From Parietichytrium sp. I65-24A (Eukaryota > Sar > Bigyra > Thraustochytrida > Thraustochytriidae), in NCBI GenBank assembly GCA_012862575.1, contig BLSF01000134.1:8005-45945 (forward strand): a stretch of DNA of 37,941 nt. Reading direction: 5' to 3'. A program made the position numbers and the translations under genes. How positions within the stretch are numbered: position 1 is the stretch's first letter; each line of letters begins with the position of its first letter. The notes under the pieces are model-generated. The model made no database searches. It was not told the origin of the DNA and saw nothing but the letters and a program-made list of their open reading frames with translations. This document shows positions 14,766-22,993 of the stretch, in pieces.

Positions 14766-15779
14766 ATGAGCGAAAACAGTAGTCGTCAGCGAATACTTGT
14801 CGTTACAACAGATGAATGTGGGGGCGTTCTAGGAACGAGCTACTTTATGAATTTACTAGCAGGAATCTCGTCAAACTTTTTATTCCATTCAAGATTCACT
14901 CCTGCGGCTTTTCGTAGTCCAAGGTACCCACTGATTCTCCAGAACTCGAAAGACAAGAAAGCAGTATCAGTGTTTTCATCAGATTCTCCAAAGATAGAGC
15001 AGACAATCACGGATGATTTTGATCTGTATGAGTATCTTTCAAAACCCCAATTGACAGACGCATGGGATATAACTGTCTTGATTCAGTATCCTATGCCAAA
15101 CCTCAGTAAACTAGGACTCGAGTATGTAGTGGACTTTTCAAATTTTGATTCCAACAAATCGAAACTATTGAAAGACGTCATCCAAAGAGATGATCCGGTT
15201 GATTTCCGGATGCACTTTGTGTCTACAAACCCTTATGATAATTATGAATACCCACCCAAGGAATTGAATGATGGATTAGAGTTTACGCAACTCATCATTG
15301 CGGAAAATAATTTCAAATTAAGGTCGTTCCGTGGAGCCGTAAGTAGGAATCACGACCAAAAGACGGAATTTTCAGACTTTGACAAAGTGAAAAAAACATG
15401 GGAGAGAAGAGATTATTTTACAGCATGGAAGGGGCTTTATCCCGATGCAAAATTATTTTTACTACGAGATGGGGTCTGGGATTATTTCTACAACACCGTT
15501 TTCGAATCTCCTGATACATGCATGTTTAAATACACTGGCTATAATACATTACAAACAATGTGCTTATCTGAATTATTTCGCGACTATGAAGAATGTCACA
15601 AGTATGGAAAAAGATGCAAAGGCGGACATGAATGCAGAAAATCATGTATTGAGCATGAAGTACTCTTTCGAATTCATAGAGATAATGTAACGAAAGATCT
15701 GATGAAAATATTAGATGACGATACCGATCTGCGGCCCAGCAATAAATGCAAGACATGCGGCAAACGAATCATAACCTGA
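14766..15779 (+). CDS. Unknown 337-residue protein with CxxC tail
   Basis: Function not recognised. The start QRILVVTTDECGGVLGTSYF has the look of a first beta strand and glycine-rich loop of a Rossmann-like domain, but no family motif follows. The body is mixed alpha/beta and soluble. Near the C-terminus is a Cys/His-rich segment (YEECHKYGKRCKGGHECRKSC, residues about 278-298 in short pieces), then the extreme tail NKCKTCGKRIIT, matching the tail type of otherwise unrelated neighbours (compare YCTCCNKRIV). Only the first five codons are present in the first duplication copy, before the N. A palindrome arm follows the stop at once. Confidence 0.65.
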   Translation: MSENSSRQRILVVTTDECGGVLGTSYFMNLLAGISSNFLFHSRFTPAAFRSPRYPLILQNSKDKKAVSVFSSDSPKIEQTITDDFDLYEYLSKPQLTDAWDITVLIQYPMPNLSKLGLEYVVDFSNFDSNKSKLLKDVIQRDDPVDFRMHFVSTNPYDNYEYPPKELNDGLEFTQLIIAENNFKLRSFRGAVSRNHDQKTEFSDFDKVKKTWERRDYFTAWKGLYPDAKLFLLRDGVWDYFYNTVFESPDTCMFKYTGYNTLQTMCLSELFRDYEECHKYGKRCKGGHECRKSCIEHEVLFRIHRDNVTKDLMKILDDDTDLRPSNKCKTCGKRIIT

Positions 15780-15781
15780 TC

Positions 15782-15802
15782 ATGAAACCACCATTAGAAT
15801 CA
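15782..15802. repeat. Solo palindrome arm between convergent genes
   Basis: ATGAAACCACCATTAGAATC is a left-type arm of the hairpin family. It lies two bases after the stop of the 14766 gene and just before the end of the minus-strand gene at 15811, a position that suits a transcript-end signal. Confidence 0.55.
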
Positions 15803-15810
15803 TCTTTTAT

Positions 15811-16835
15811 TTATTTATTTGTGCGCTGAACTTTTATTACACTCTCGTGAGGAGAACATTCTTCAATGGGCCGCTTCTTGGTGGTCTCTTCCTTACCAAA
15901 CAAAAGGTCACAAAGTTTCTCAGCGCTCTCTCTCGTCTTTATTCGTTCATATAAACCCTCCGAAGCAAGCATGCGTTCCTTGTATCTGGTGTCGCGTATT
16001 GCAAATTGATAAAGTAAATTGAATGTTTGTGCATGCTGTGGTGCGTTCGCGGAGAGCAGTCCTTTGTCATCTTGTTGAAAAAAATGTTTCAAGACCTCTT
16101 CATCGAGACAATTATTTTTTTCCACTGCTTGCCATCCATCCGACCTGGAATTAACAAGGGACGTGAGTGTGGACAATGAGGCGAACCAAAATGGACGAGA
16201 GTGCAGCTCAGAGACGTACAAGCCGTGGACGATTTCAATAAGCCCTGCTTCAATCAAGGTTCGAGCCACCGCCGATGAGGTTTTCAGACAAATCTCTTTG
16301 TATGCGCACACGTTTGGAAGTTATCGAGTAGCTGTCTTGCGACCCAACCAACCTTCAGCTCCTCCACAACCGCGCGCTCAAAGTGCTCGCAACACTCGAT
16401 ACCATCATCGAAGATGTCCACCATGTGTTCATTCGCAACATTATCGAAAGTCGGTGACTTGTACCTGACTTGAAGCAGGAGCTTCACCCCCCCTTGACGA
16501 GCAATGCTCTCCGCGCAGGCTTCCCGTTTCTTGTCATCGCTCAAGCAGCTCTGAAGTCTTTCAAGATAGATCCAACGACTGTCCGCAACACCGCGCAAAC
16601 ACTCCAACACTCCATACCCCGCATTGATATTCATATCCGCATCCGAATTCGTCAGCAGTAGCAGCAGCTCTTTCTCTAGCTTTTGCCTTTCGGTTTCCTC
16701 TTCGTCATCCTCATCACCCTCATCACCCTCACCTTCGAGTTCTTTCTTGCAATCACGCACCATCTCTTCTTCCATTTGCGTCAATTTGAGCCCTTTGCAC
16801 TCGCGCTCATCACACATACTCTTCTCGCTCGTCAT
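15811..16835 (-). pseudogene. Frameshifted helical-repeat (ARM/HEAT-like) gene
   Basis: Two overlapping minus-strand frames look like one gene. The first runs from ATG 16835 (MTSEKSMCDERECKGLKLTQ) through an acidic stretch and helical repeats to a stop at 16284. The second covers 16311-15811 and has no ATG at its start. Repeats such as ESIARQGGVKLLLQV and ARTLIEAGLIEIVHGLYVSE have the armadillo/HEAT flavour, and the register passes naturally from one frame to the other near 16285-16311. Rejoined it would be about 340 residues. A gene of similar character is at 32202-33059. The break could be a real mutation or a sequencing error. No domain can be named with certainty. Confidence 0.5.
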
Positions 16836-16850
16836 CTTTGCTCTTGTGCT

Positions 16851-16902
16851 CACTCACTCACTCACTCACTCACTCCTTGTCTGTTTGGGGTTTGGGGTTT
16901 GG
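16851..16902. repeat. CACT microsatellite and G-rich TTTGGGG repeat
   Basis: Six tandem CACT units (16851-16874) lie directly before the helical-repeat gene. They are followed at 16884-16902 by TTTGGGGTTTGGGGTTTGG, a short G-rich repeat. No function is evident. Confidence 0.75.
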
Positions 16903-17106
16903 AGAGTTTTGAGCTCATTGAAATGACTAGTACATAATTTGGTAATGTAGTGGTTAATTGGACACTAGTTTGATACTACAGGATGGTATCTTGTTAGCAA
17001 CCATGGCGCGTCCGGTTGGGCCCCTTATTTCAACTACTTACTGTAAACCCTTATGTCAAGTTCATGGTAAAACGTTTTAGCAGTCGGAGTGATTAAAGAT
17101 CTTAAT
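16903..17106. other. Spacer without a gene
   Basis: I see no open frame of note, no RNA gene and no promoter-like element with a gene behind it. It leads into the tandem repeat block. Confidence 0.4.
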
Positions 17107-17462
17107 CTGAAATCGAGAGTAAAAAGTACTGTGAGGAGAGACTCAGTCTTATAGCTCTTCTTAAACAAGGACTAACATCTTAATAGCAAAAACGTGAAGC
17201 ACAAGACGTTGAACCAACCTGAAATCGAGAGTAAAAAGTACTGTGAGGAGAGATTCAGTCTTATAGTTCTTCTTATTTAACCATAAACAAGGACTAACAT
17301 CTTAACAGCAAAAACGTGAAGCACAAGACGTTGAACCAACATGAAATCGAGAGTAAAAAGTACTCTGAGGAGAGACTCAGTCTTATAGTTCTTCTTATTT
17401 AATCATAAACAAGGACTAACATCTTAACAGCAAAAACGTGAAGCACAAGACGTTGAACCAAC
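17107..17462. repeat. Tandem repeat A, three copies of about 112-122 bases
   Basis: Copies start at 17107, 17219 and 17341 with TGAAATCGAGAGTAAAAAG and end with AAGACGTTGAACCAAC. Copies 2 and 3 are 122 bases and nearly identical. Copy 1 lacks about ten bases (a TTATTTAACCATA-like stretch). No reading frame is conserved between copies. Confidence 0.9.
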
Positions 17463-17464
17463 CT

Positions 17465-17621
17465 GAACCCAAACACTGGTGCCAGAGCACAAGCGAGACG
17501 AGACGAGACGAGACCCAACCAGAACCCAAACACTGGTGCCAGAGCACAAGCGAGACGAGACGAGACGAGACCCAACCAGAACCCAAACACTGGTGCCAGA
17601 GCACAAGCGAGACGAGACGAG
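17465..17621. repeat. Tandem repeat B, 57-base unit
   Basis: Two full copies and one partial copy of a 57-base unit (GAACCCAAACACTGGTGCCA at the start, GAGACGAGACGAGACGAGAC at the end). Because 57 is a multiple of three, several frames on both strands stay open and encode 19-residue repeats, but none shows domain or promoter support. The GAGAC run is itself a five-base microsatellite. Confidence 0.9.
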
Positions 17622-17628
17622 GGTGTTT

Positions 17629-17650
17629 ATTCATTCATTCATTCATTCAT
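17629..17650. repeat. ATTC microsatellite
   Basis: Five to six ATTC units run up to the base before the start codon of the zinc finger gene. Confidence 0.85.
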
Positions 17651-17651
17651 C

Positions 17652-18635
17652 ATGCAGTGCGAAGTCATGGGAAAAGCTGGACTTCATCGGGGACACGTGA
17701 TTGATCTATGCGTGGAGGAGCCACAACATCGCGATAACACCGAAGATACATCAGTTGACCCCATGTATCGCCTTGGTCTTGGTTTCATGCACGCGTCTAG
17801 ACATGGTTTCGATCCCATGTACCGCCTTGGTTTCGAACACATGTCTCGATTTGGTTTCGACCGAATGTATCGCCTTGGCCTCGACCACGCAATTCACTTT
17901 CACATCGCCCCCAGTTCCGGGATTGTAGCAAATTCCAACCACGAATCGGACCAAAAAAGCAAAAAGCGCGCGCATGAAGAGAATAAGGTTACAAACGTAA
18001 CCGACCACAAAGCTGATGAAACAAAAAAGCAAAAAGTTGAAACTCAGGGAGGCTACGAGAAGTTGAAATGTGATACATGCAGCAGAGTGTTTGCATCAGA
18101 GAGTAAACTCTCTAGACACATACACAAATTTCACGACGCGGGCGCTAAAATAACGTGCGATAAGTGTGGAAGAGTGTTCACCACCAATGGTCACCTCTAT
18201 CGTCATAAACGAGTTGTCCACGAAACTTCACCAGAAAAGAAGAAGAAGGAGGAGAAGAAGAAGAAGAATGACAAGACCTTTCCATGTGACAGGTGCGGGA
18301 ACATTTACCAATCAACATACCGTCTGAAAGCACATCAGGAAAAAATACACGGCATGTCTGTGATGTCCCGCTGCCCTCAATGTCCTCGAAAGTTTATGGA
18401 CGTGACAAGACGTGACAACCACATAAGATTGAAACACATGAAGATGTCAACCCATGTGTGCGGACTGTGCGATGAAGTATTCTCACATTCACAGAGCCTG
18501 GAAAATCATTATGCGGCATCTCACCAAGAGAAGAGTGATTTTGAATACAAGTGCGAATGCTGTGAAAAAAAATTCGGAAACTTCTGTCTTCTTCAAAAAC
18601 ATAAGAGAGAGATTTGCTCTCGAGTAAAACAGTGA
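17652..18635 (+). CDS. Six-finger C2H2 zinc finger protein
   Basis: A 327-residue protein. Residues about 37-85 hold a degenerate repeat centred on MYRLG (DPMYRLGLGFM, DPMYRLGFEHM, DRMYRLGLDH). A basic Lys-rich region follows, then six C2H2-type fingers from about residue 139 to 323: CDTCSRVFASESKLSRHIHK, CDKCGRVFTTNGHLYRHKR, CDRCGNIYQSTYRLKAHQEK, CPQCPRKFMDVTRRDNHIR, CGLCDEVFSHSQSLENHYAA, and a last one CECCEKKFGNFCLLQKHKRE that ends in Cys (C2HC). Fingers 2 and 3 are separated by a Lys/Glu-rich linker rather than the canonical TGEKP linker. Sequence-specific DNA or RNA binding is likely. The ATG follows the ATTC microsatellite with no recognisable promoter. Confidence 0.85.
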   Translation: MQCEVMGKAGLHRGHVIDLCVEEPQHRDNTEDTSVDPMYRLGLGFMHASRHGFDPMYRLGFEHMSRFGFDRMYRLGLDHAIHFHIAPSSGIVANSNHESDQKSKKRAHEENKVTNVTDHKADETKKQKVETQGGYEKLKCDTCSRVFASESKLSRHIHKFHDAGAKITCDKCGRVFTTNGHLYRHKRVVHETSPEKKKKEEKKKKNDKTFPCDRCGNIYQSTYRLKAHQEKIHGMSVMSRCPQCPRKFMDVTRRDNHIRLKHMKMSTHVCGLCDEVFSHSQSLENHYAASHQEKSDFEYKCECCEKKFGNFCLLQKHKREICSRVKQ

Positions 18636-18647
18636 TGAAACAAGCAA

Positions 18648-19301
18648 TCATAATTTTGGTTTTAATTTTAGAAATTTTACTAGATTCATCTCATACTCTT
18701 GTTTGGCAATCTTGTACAACCAGAGATGTTGTTTGCAATTCTTCAGTACCATCCAATGTCCAATTGAGTGTGCTCCATAAGCACGCATTGTTTGTGAATT
18801 CGTGGTAACATTATCGAATTCAGATTGAATTACCATCATATCATCTGGATCACATTTTTCAATTCCGCGCTTCATGATGCCCAGAATATCCACATAACGC
18901 CAATACAGATCAAGTGGAGTAATGAGCAGCTTCAGAATCCAATACGGCATAAATTTAAATCGACCTTGTAATGCTTGTGTACAAGTCTGGCTGTTTGGCA
19001 CGACTGGACCACTCTCAAATACGATTTTGTTCGCTGAAAAGTTTGGAATCTGCATTAGCCCAGCCGTCAGCCAAAAACATCCCGCGCTCATGCAATGAAC
19101 AACGTCGTAATGTTGATGGTACTGGATAAGTTTTCTTGATTTAGATTCGCATTCGTGAACATTTATGTATCCAAGTGTAGAGCATTGCATCACTTCAATG
19201 TCCTCCAGTTGATACCCGAGGCCATGATACAATTGGACAAGATAGTTGACATTTCGTGTTTTTCCAAACCAGTACGGAATAATGAGGACTTTTTTGTTCA
19301 T
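18648..19301 (-). CDS. DUF829/TMEM53-like alpha/beta hydrolase, paralogue 2
   Basis: A 217-residue paralogue of the protein at 6817-7446. Corresponding motifs are KKVLIIPYWFGKTRNVNYLV, the nucleophile region DVVHCMSAGCFWLTAGL, the hallmark KIVFESGPVVPN, the acidic position in QSEFDNVTT and the His in CKQHLWLYKI. All presumed catalytic residues are retained. It lies convergent to the zinc finger gene, 12 bases from its stop, and 16 bases downstream of the gene at 19318, so the two minus-strand genes could be co-transcribed. A 17-base piece of its 3' part recurs at 12959-12975. Confidence 0.65.
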   Translation of the reverse strand: MNKKVLIIPYWFGKTRNVNYLVQLYHGLGYQLEDIEVMQCSTLGYINVHECESKSRKLIQYHQHYDVVHCMSAGCFWLTAGLMQIPNFSANKIVFESGPVVPNSQTCTQALQGRFKFMPYWILKLLITPLDLYWRYVDILGIMKRGIEKCDPDDMMVIQSEFDNVTTNSQTMRAYGAHSIGHWMVLKNCKQHLWLYKIAKQEYEMNLVKFLKLKPKL

Positions 19302-19317
19302 AGTGTTTTGCTGTTAT

Positions 19318-20250
19318 TTATTTGGTCAGATACCTATATTTACCACAAGCAAAACATTGATCTATTTTTTCACTCAAGCTAGGGTCCAGGCAAGTTCGCC
19401 ATGGGAGAAATGAACTATGCAACACTCCGTTTTCATCCTCGTCCTCGTCCTTCTTTTCCTCCTCACGCGGATATCGCCCAGTTTCATTCAACTTCGGACG
19501 TCGGATGTATCGATCTACTATCATCAACGTGTCTGTGACGTAAATTTCAATCAACACCCAAGAGAATTTCAACTGACTATTTGGATGTTGATCCGCCTGT
19601 AAATTTGTCTTCCACTGCCAGTCTTTTGTGTAGAGCTTATAAGATCGTTCACTTAGCTTGCCACTATAGTCCACCGGCGCAAGCTGGTTTTTAGCTCGTT
19701 CGTGGTTGGTTAAATCTCGCGCGAGATTCAGCTTCGTTGAGCGTTCGAATTGATACACTGATGTGCTCTTCTCAATGAGCTCCCTATAATCTTCGAAACC
19801 GACTTTGAGAGTTAGCGTTTGTGGCTTGTTCAATTCGTATAAAGCATCATCATTGATGGTTTTCGCTTCCCCTCGATCAATGTATGACGTTGTATCATTC
19901 AATAAAGCCTTGAACAATGCTTCTGTTTTGTAGGTTTGTGGTGATACTTTAGGGGACCGATTGCGAGGGATGGAATCCACGATGTTCTCATAGTGCCCAT
20001 ATCGAATTACCAACGGCATGTAAGAATCGTTTTCTCGAAGTATGAGGCTGTTGTTGTTTTTTCTTAATACATCGATATAATGGGTATAGTATAACATGGG
20101 GGTGTCGAGATGTTCATTTGCCGTTGAAGTATAGAGCTTGAAGAACGTTCTTTCTCTCGGCGCCTTGATGAATTCAAATCGATGGACGGTTAGAGATCGT
20201 GCAGAAATCGTGATCGGACTATGAAACTCATACAAGTGCCCACTAATCAT
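19318..20250 (-). CDS. Unknown 310-residue protein with CxxC tail
   Basis: Function not recognised. The N-terminal half is rich in beta-type sequence (ITISARSLTVHRFEFIKAP), the middle is charged and helical, and a Lys/Glu/Asp-rich stretch (EEEKKDEDEDEN) precedes the end. The extreme C-terminus is KIDQCFACGKYRYLTK, a CxxCGK tail like that of smaller proteins in the left half of the window, here on an unrelated body. A TATATA element about 40 bases upstream fits the common promoter spacing. There is no signal peptide. Confidence 0.6.
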   Translation of the reverse strand: MISGHLYEFHSPITISARSLTVHRFEFIKAPRERTFFKLYTSTANEHLDTPMLYYTHYIDVLRKNNNSLILRENDSYMPLVIRYGHYENIVDSIPRNRSPKVSPQTYKTEALFKALLNDTTSYIDRGEAKTINDDALYELNKPQTLTLKVGFEDYRELIEKSTSVYQFERSTKLNLARDLTNHERAKNQLAPVDYSGKLSERSYKLYTKDWQWKTNLQADQHPNSQLKFSWVLIEIYVTDTLMIVDRYIRRPKLNETGRYPREEEKKDEDEDENGVLHSSFLPWRTCLDPSLSEKIDQCFACGKYRYLTK

Positions 20251-20285
20251 CTTCCTCGCTTACAAAAAGTCATTTACGAATGAAT

Positions 20286-20294
20286 GTATATACT
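20286..20294. promoter_or_regulatory. GTATATAC element between divergent genes
   Basis: The nearly palindromic TGTATATAC lies about 37-42 bases before the minus-strand ATG at 20250 and about 90 before the plus-strand ATG at 20384. It is best assigned to the minus-strand gene and could in principle serve both. Confidence 0.45.
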
Positions 20295-20383
20295 TGTAGC
20301 ACCCAAAAACGTTTACCGGACGAAACCAGCTGATCATCAAAAACTTGAGACAGACACCCAGACACTCAACCGCTTGTGAAAAA

Positions 20384-21169
20384 ATGCTTTTCTCGCCTTC
20401 AAACAACGTGTTGGCTACATACTATGCAAATGCAGTCCATTGCCGTCAATCACCACTGGTGTCCAAATTCCACGGAGGTGGGAACGACAAACCATTGCTT
20501 TTTGTTCGATTCGAGTTGCCACTCAAGGGCACAAGCATGCCAAGCATCGAGTCCAAGCAGGATGGATGGATCATTCATTCAAAAGATCATATAATTCAGA
20601 GTGTTGAGCATCTAACAGATGGATTATTACGCTCTGGTTCATCATTCCCTGCATTACAGTCCATCCAGAATTCCATCACATCGATCGAATTGTTGACGAC
20701 ACCCGCGCATGCATGGTATCACAAGTTTGGTTCGCTCTCAATCTACCTGGTCTATGTTGGTGACAAAAAGGAATTGAAAACGTTCATTCTGCAATCCAAT
20801 AATGCGCTTGGACAGCCGGCTGTTCTTTATGCACCGAACAACATTGATGTTCCAATTGAGAAACAGCGCATCTCTGGTGATGCTGGGTATCTTTTCACTC
20901 CAATGAGTCGTCTCGACAATCTGTTTGAAGCCAAGTTGGATCTAAGTGGAGATGATGTGAAACGAGTGCATATTTCTTGTACTGAAAGAGGAATTGACAA
21001 GCCATACTTGAATGTCTATCTTGTGCTCACAAAAACTGCAATGTCGCCGAGATTCAAGAAACTACCACTGTTTCATATCATTGAGGCGGCCTATCGTTCA
21101 TTGCGTGTGTTTATCCTATGCAAACTCTTGTTGATTCGAAATAGACTCACATTAAGAAACCTGGTTTAA
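20384..21169 (+). CDS. Unknown 261-residue protein
   Basis: Function not recognised. The ATG at 20384 (MLFSPSNNVLATYYANAV) is chosen because upstream codons contain no ATG and the site follows an A-rich leader (GTGAAAAAATG). The body is alpha/beta with strand-like pieces LLFVRFELPL, LSIYLVYVGD and LNVYLVLTKT, spaced like a beta-sandwich. The C-terminus is basic and partly hydrophobic (SLRVFILCKLLLIRNRL, about residues 240-256), which might bind a membrane. There is no Cys tail. It is divergent from the 19318 gene. Confidence 0.6.
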   Translation: MLFSPSNNVLATYYANAVHCRQSPLVSKFHGGGNDKPLLFVRFELPLKGTSMPSIESKQDGWIIHSKDHIIQSVEHLTDGLLRSGSSFPALQSIQNSITSIELLTTPAHAWYHKFGSLSIYLVYVGDKKELKTFILQSNNALGQPAVLYAPNNIDVPIEKQRISGDAGYLFTPMSRLDNLFEAKLDLSGDDVKRVHISCTERGIDKPYLNVYLVLTKTAMSPRFKKLPLFHIIEAAYRSLRVFILCKLLLIRNRLTLRNLV

Positions 21170-21184
21170 ACATGACTTTTTTTT

Positions 21185-21198
21185 CATATATACGTGCG
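21185..21198 (+). promoter_or_regulatory. CATATATACGTGCG promoter
   Basis: A variant of CATATATACGTAGAGAC with TATATA about 48 bases before the ATG at 21235. It is followed by a TCAA repeat leader (ATCAATCAATCAATC). Confidence 0.55.
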
Positions 21199-21234
21199 AG
21201 TATCAATCAATCAATCAAATAAAAGCCTGACAAC

Positions 21235-21903
21235 ATGCGAACCACGTTTTTTGCTACTATTGCTGCTGCAGCCACCGTTCTGTCATCCGATGCAAGCATG
21301 ATCATTTACTCGAATTATAACTATTATGGTAGCGTTAGATATCTCTCAACATCGCTGTCTGGTGGATCGTATTGCCACACAATTCAGTTCCCTATTGCAA
21401 GCTACAAGATTGCTGGCGGATACGAAGCTGATTTTTATCTTTACCCAGGATGTTCGCCGGCTGCCAAACTACATTCTGTCTCTGGTGAGAACAATGTAGC
21501 TGGGAAAAGTGTATCTTGGTACGGGTACGAGTTCAATCAACCAAAAAGTATCATGATTCGACCGATCGAACACAGTGTCGGTTGCTCTGAATGTGAACCA
21601 TGTGATGTGAACGAAGGAATCTGCAGCAACGACAATGAATGCCAGTCAGGACTGAAATGTGGCGTGGGAAAGTGTGTTGGCTGGGGTTCGCCATCCAAGA
21701 CAGCATGCTGCTATCAACCACCAACTCCCATGCCAACGACCCGTTCTCCTACCAAATCTCCAACGACCCGCTCTCCTACCAAATCTCCAACGACCAGCTC
21801 TCCTACCAAGGCTCCAACGCCACACCCAACAGCAGTCAAAATAGCAACTGATACTGGACCTAGTAAAATCGAAGATGGAAGTACTGGTAAGATCGACTAC
21901 TAA
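21235..21903 (+). CDS. Secreted crystallin-like Cys-rich protein with Pro/Thr tail
   Basis: A 222-residue protein. Signal peptide MRTTFFATIAAAATVLSSDA. Residues about 21-107 (MIIYSNYNYYGSVRYLSTSL to PKSIMIRP) resemble a beta/gamma-crystallin Greek-key domain: an aromatic N-terminal strand with a Y-x-x-x-x-Y-x-G turn, then a SVSWYGYEF motif. A Cys-rich module follows (GCSECEPCDVNEGIC, NECQSGLKCGVGKC, TACC). The end is a Pro/Thr/Ser stalk with TTRSPTKSP repeats like those in the 10933 protein. There is no C-terminal membrane anchor, so it is probably secreted or virion-associated. The crystallin assignment is tentative. Confidence 0.6.
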   Translation: MRTTFFATIAAAATVLSSDASMIIYSNYNYYGSVRYLSTSLSGGSYCHTIQFPIASYKIAGGYEADFYLYPGCSPAAKLHSVSGENNVAGKSVSWYGYEFNQPKSIMIRPIEHSVGCSECEPCDVNEGICSNDNECQSGLKCGVGKCVGWGSPSKTACCYQPPTPMPTTRSPTKSPTTRSPTKSPTTSSPTKAPTPHPTAVKIATDTGPSKIEDGSTGKIDY

Positions 21904-21928
21904 ATAAACTAAGAATTTATAAGTTTCG

Positions 21929-22906
21929 TTAGAAAGAGAACAATCGCAAGATTTCTCGCATTGAACTAATCGTTGGTATGAACACCATGATCAGCACGCT
22001 AAGGTAGGAAAGCGACGGGTTGTTCTTTTCGTCACCAAAGTATGCAAAAAGTGCCAACCAGATCCCAAAGAGAAACACCATCAGTGACAAGGTTGTTTCG
22101 TTCCAGAAATGTTCGCCATTATCAAATGGATCGAGGATTTTGTTAGTTGACGACGACGAAATACGAAGACTCGAAGTGTACAAAAGTGACGCAATGTTTC
22201 CAACATTTGAAGTGACTGGATAGAAAAAGATTCGCCGAGCTTTTTGGAACGCCGAAAGTTGAGAGTAGAGCACGATCGATGCGACATTGGCGTTCATCTC
22301 AACGTGATGATGCTGATAACATTCGTCCGCCACACAAAGTGTTTGGAAAATGGTCCCAACAAAGAGAATCAAGACGATGATGCCGAGGAAAATCCAGTCT
22401 CTTTTCGCAGTCAATAAGTGATTTTCGTAAAGCACATGAACCAACAAGAGATTTAGTACCATGTACGCAAGATGTTTCATTCCATGATCGATCACGTCAT
22501 GTGTTGGAAACATGAACAGAAAGCCTAGAAAGAACAAGTAGGAGCTATCAACAATGCCAATGGGACTCAGATCAACGCTCTTCATGAGATGATAATGAAT
22601 GATCAACATAAAGAGCCACATGATTGGATCATATGTACCCAACACATATTGGAGTGAATACGCAAATACAAAGACAATCAGCATATTTCGAACGTCAACG
22701 TGCAGAAACATTAATAATGCTGTTCCGACATAGCGATTGACAGTTTCATTTGGTCCGCCAACGACAAAATGAACGAAAAAAAGCAGCCATAGGAACATAG
22801 AGAGCAGCCGCTTGTGCCATTGCCGGTTTGAATCAGACCACAAGCTCCAAAACGCAGCGAACGCCCAGACACCGTGAATTTGAACATACGCCGTCATATC
22901 GTACAT
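21929..22906 (-). CDS. Multi-pass membrane protein
   Basis: A 325-residue protein with about eight to ten hydrophobic segments, for example LLSMFLWLLFFVHFVVG, MLIVFVFAYSLQYVLG, SSYLFFLGFLFMF, WIFLGIIVLILFVGTIF, LMVFLFGIWLALFAYF and LSVLIMVFIPTISS. His residues occur within or next to several segments (IIHYHLM, YQHHHVEM). No transporter or enzyme family is recognised. The gene is convergent with the crystallin-like gene, 25 bases from its stop. A GTATATGACG stretch about 70 bases upstream could be its promoter. Confidence 0.7.
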   Translation of the reverse strand: MYDMTAYVQIHGVWAFAAFWSLWSDSNRQWHKRLLSMFLWLLFFVHFVVGGPNETVNRYVGTALLMFLHVDVRNMLIVFVFAYSLQYVLGTYDPIMWLFMLIIHYHLMKSVDLSPIGIVDSSYLFFLGFLFMFPTHDVIDHGMKHLAYMVLNLLLVHVLYENHLLTAKRDWIFLGIIVLILFVGTIFQTLCVADECYQHHHVEMNANVASIVLYSQLSAFQKARRIFFYPVTSNVGNIASLLYTSSLRISSSSTNKILDPFDNGEHFWNETTLSLMVFLFGIWLALFAYFGDEKNNPSLSYLSVLIMVFIPTISSMREILRLFSF

Positions 22907-22993
22907 TGGTCGATTAAGGTTTGTTTTTGGTGGTCGGTCGCACTATTTTTTTCAAGTTTATTTTTTTTACGTCATATACACTAGTATTTAAGG

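Larger units (their letters stand above)
13620..14781. repeat. Second copy of the 1162-bp direct duplication
   Basis: Matches 12457-13618 at an offset of 1163. Beyond 14781 the sequence continues into the full gene 14766-15779, whereas the first copy ends at the N. The few differences are at AAGTTCTAGGTGGCAGCG (13913-13930) and one base about 30 further on. Confidence 0.9.

Noticed and set aside
17465-17621. Possible CRISPR array
   Set aside because: The repeats are head to tail without unique spacers, and there are no cas genes.
17438-17704. Repetitive 19-residue open frames on both strands
   Set aside because: A 57-base repeat is a multiple of three, so several frames stay open by arithmetic. 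No domain, promoter or conserved start supports any of them.
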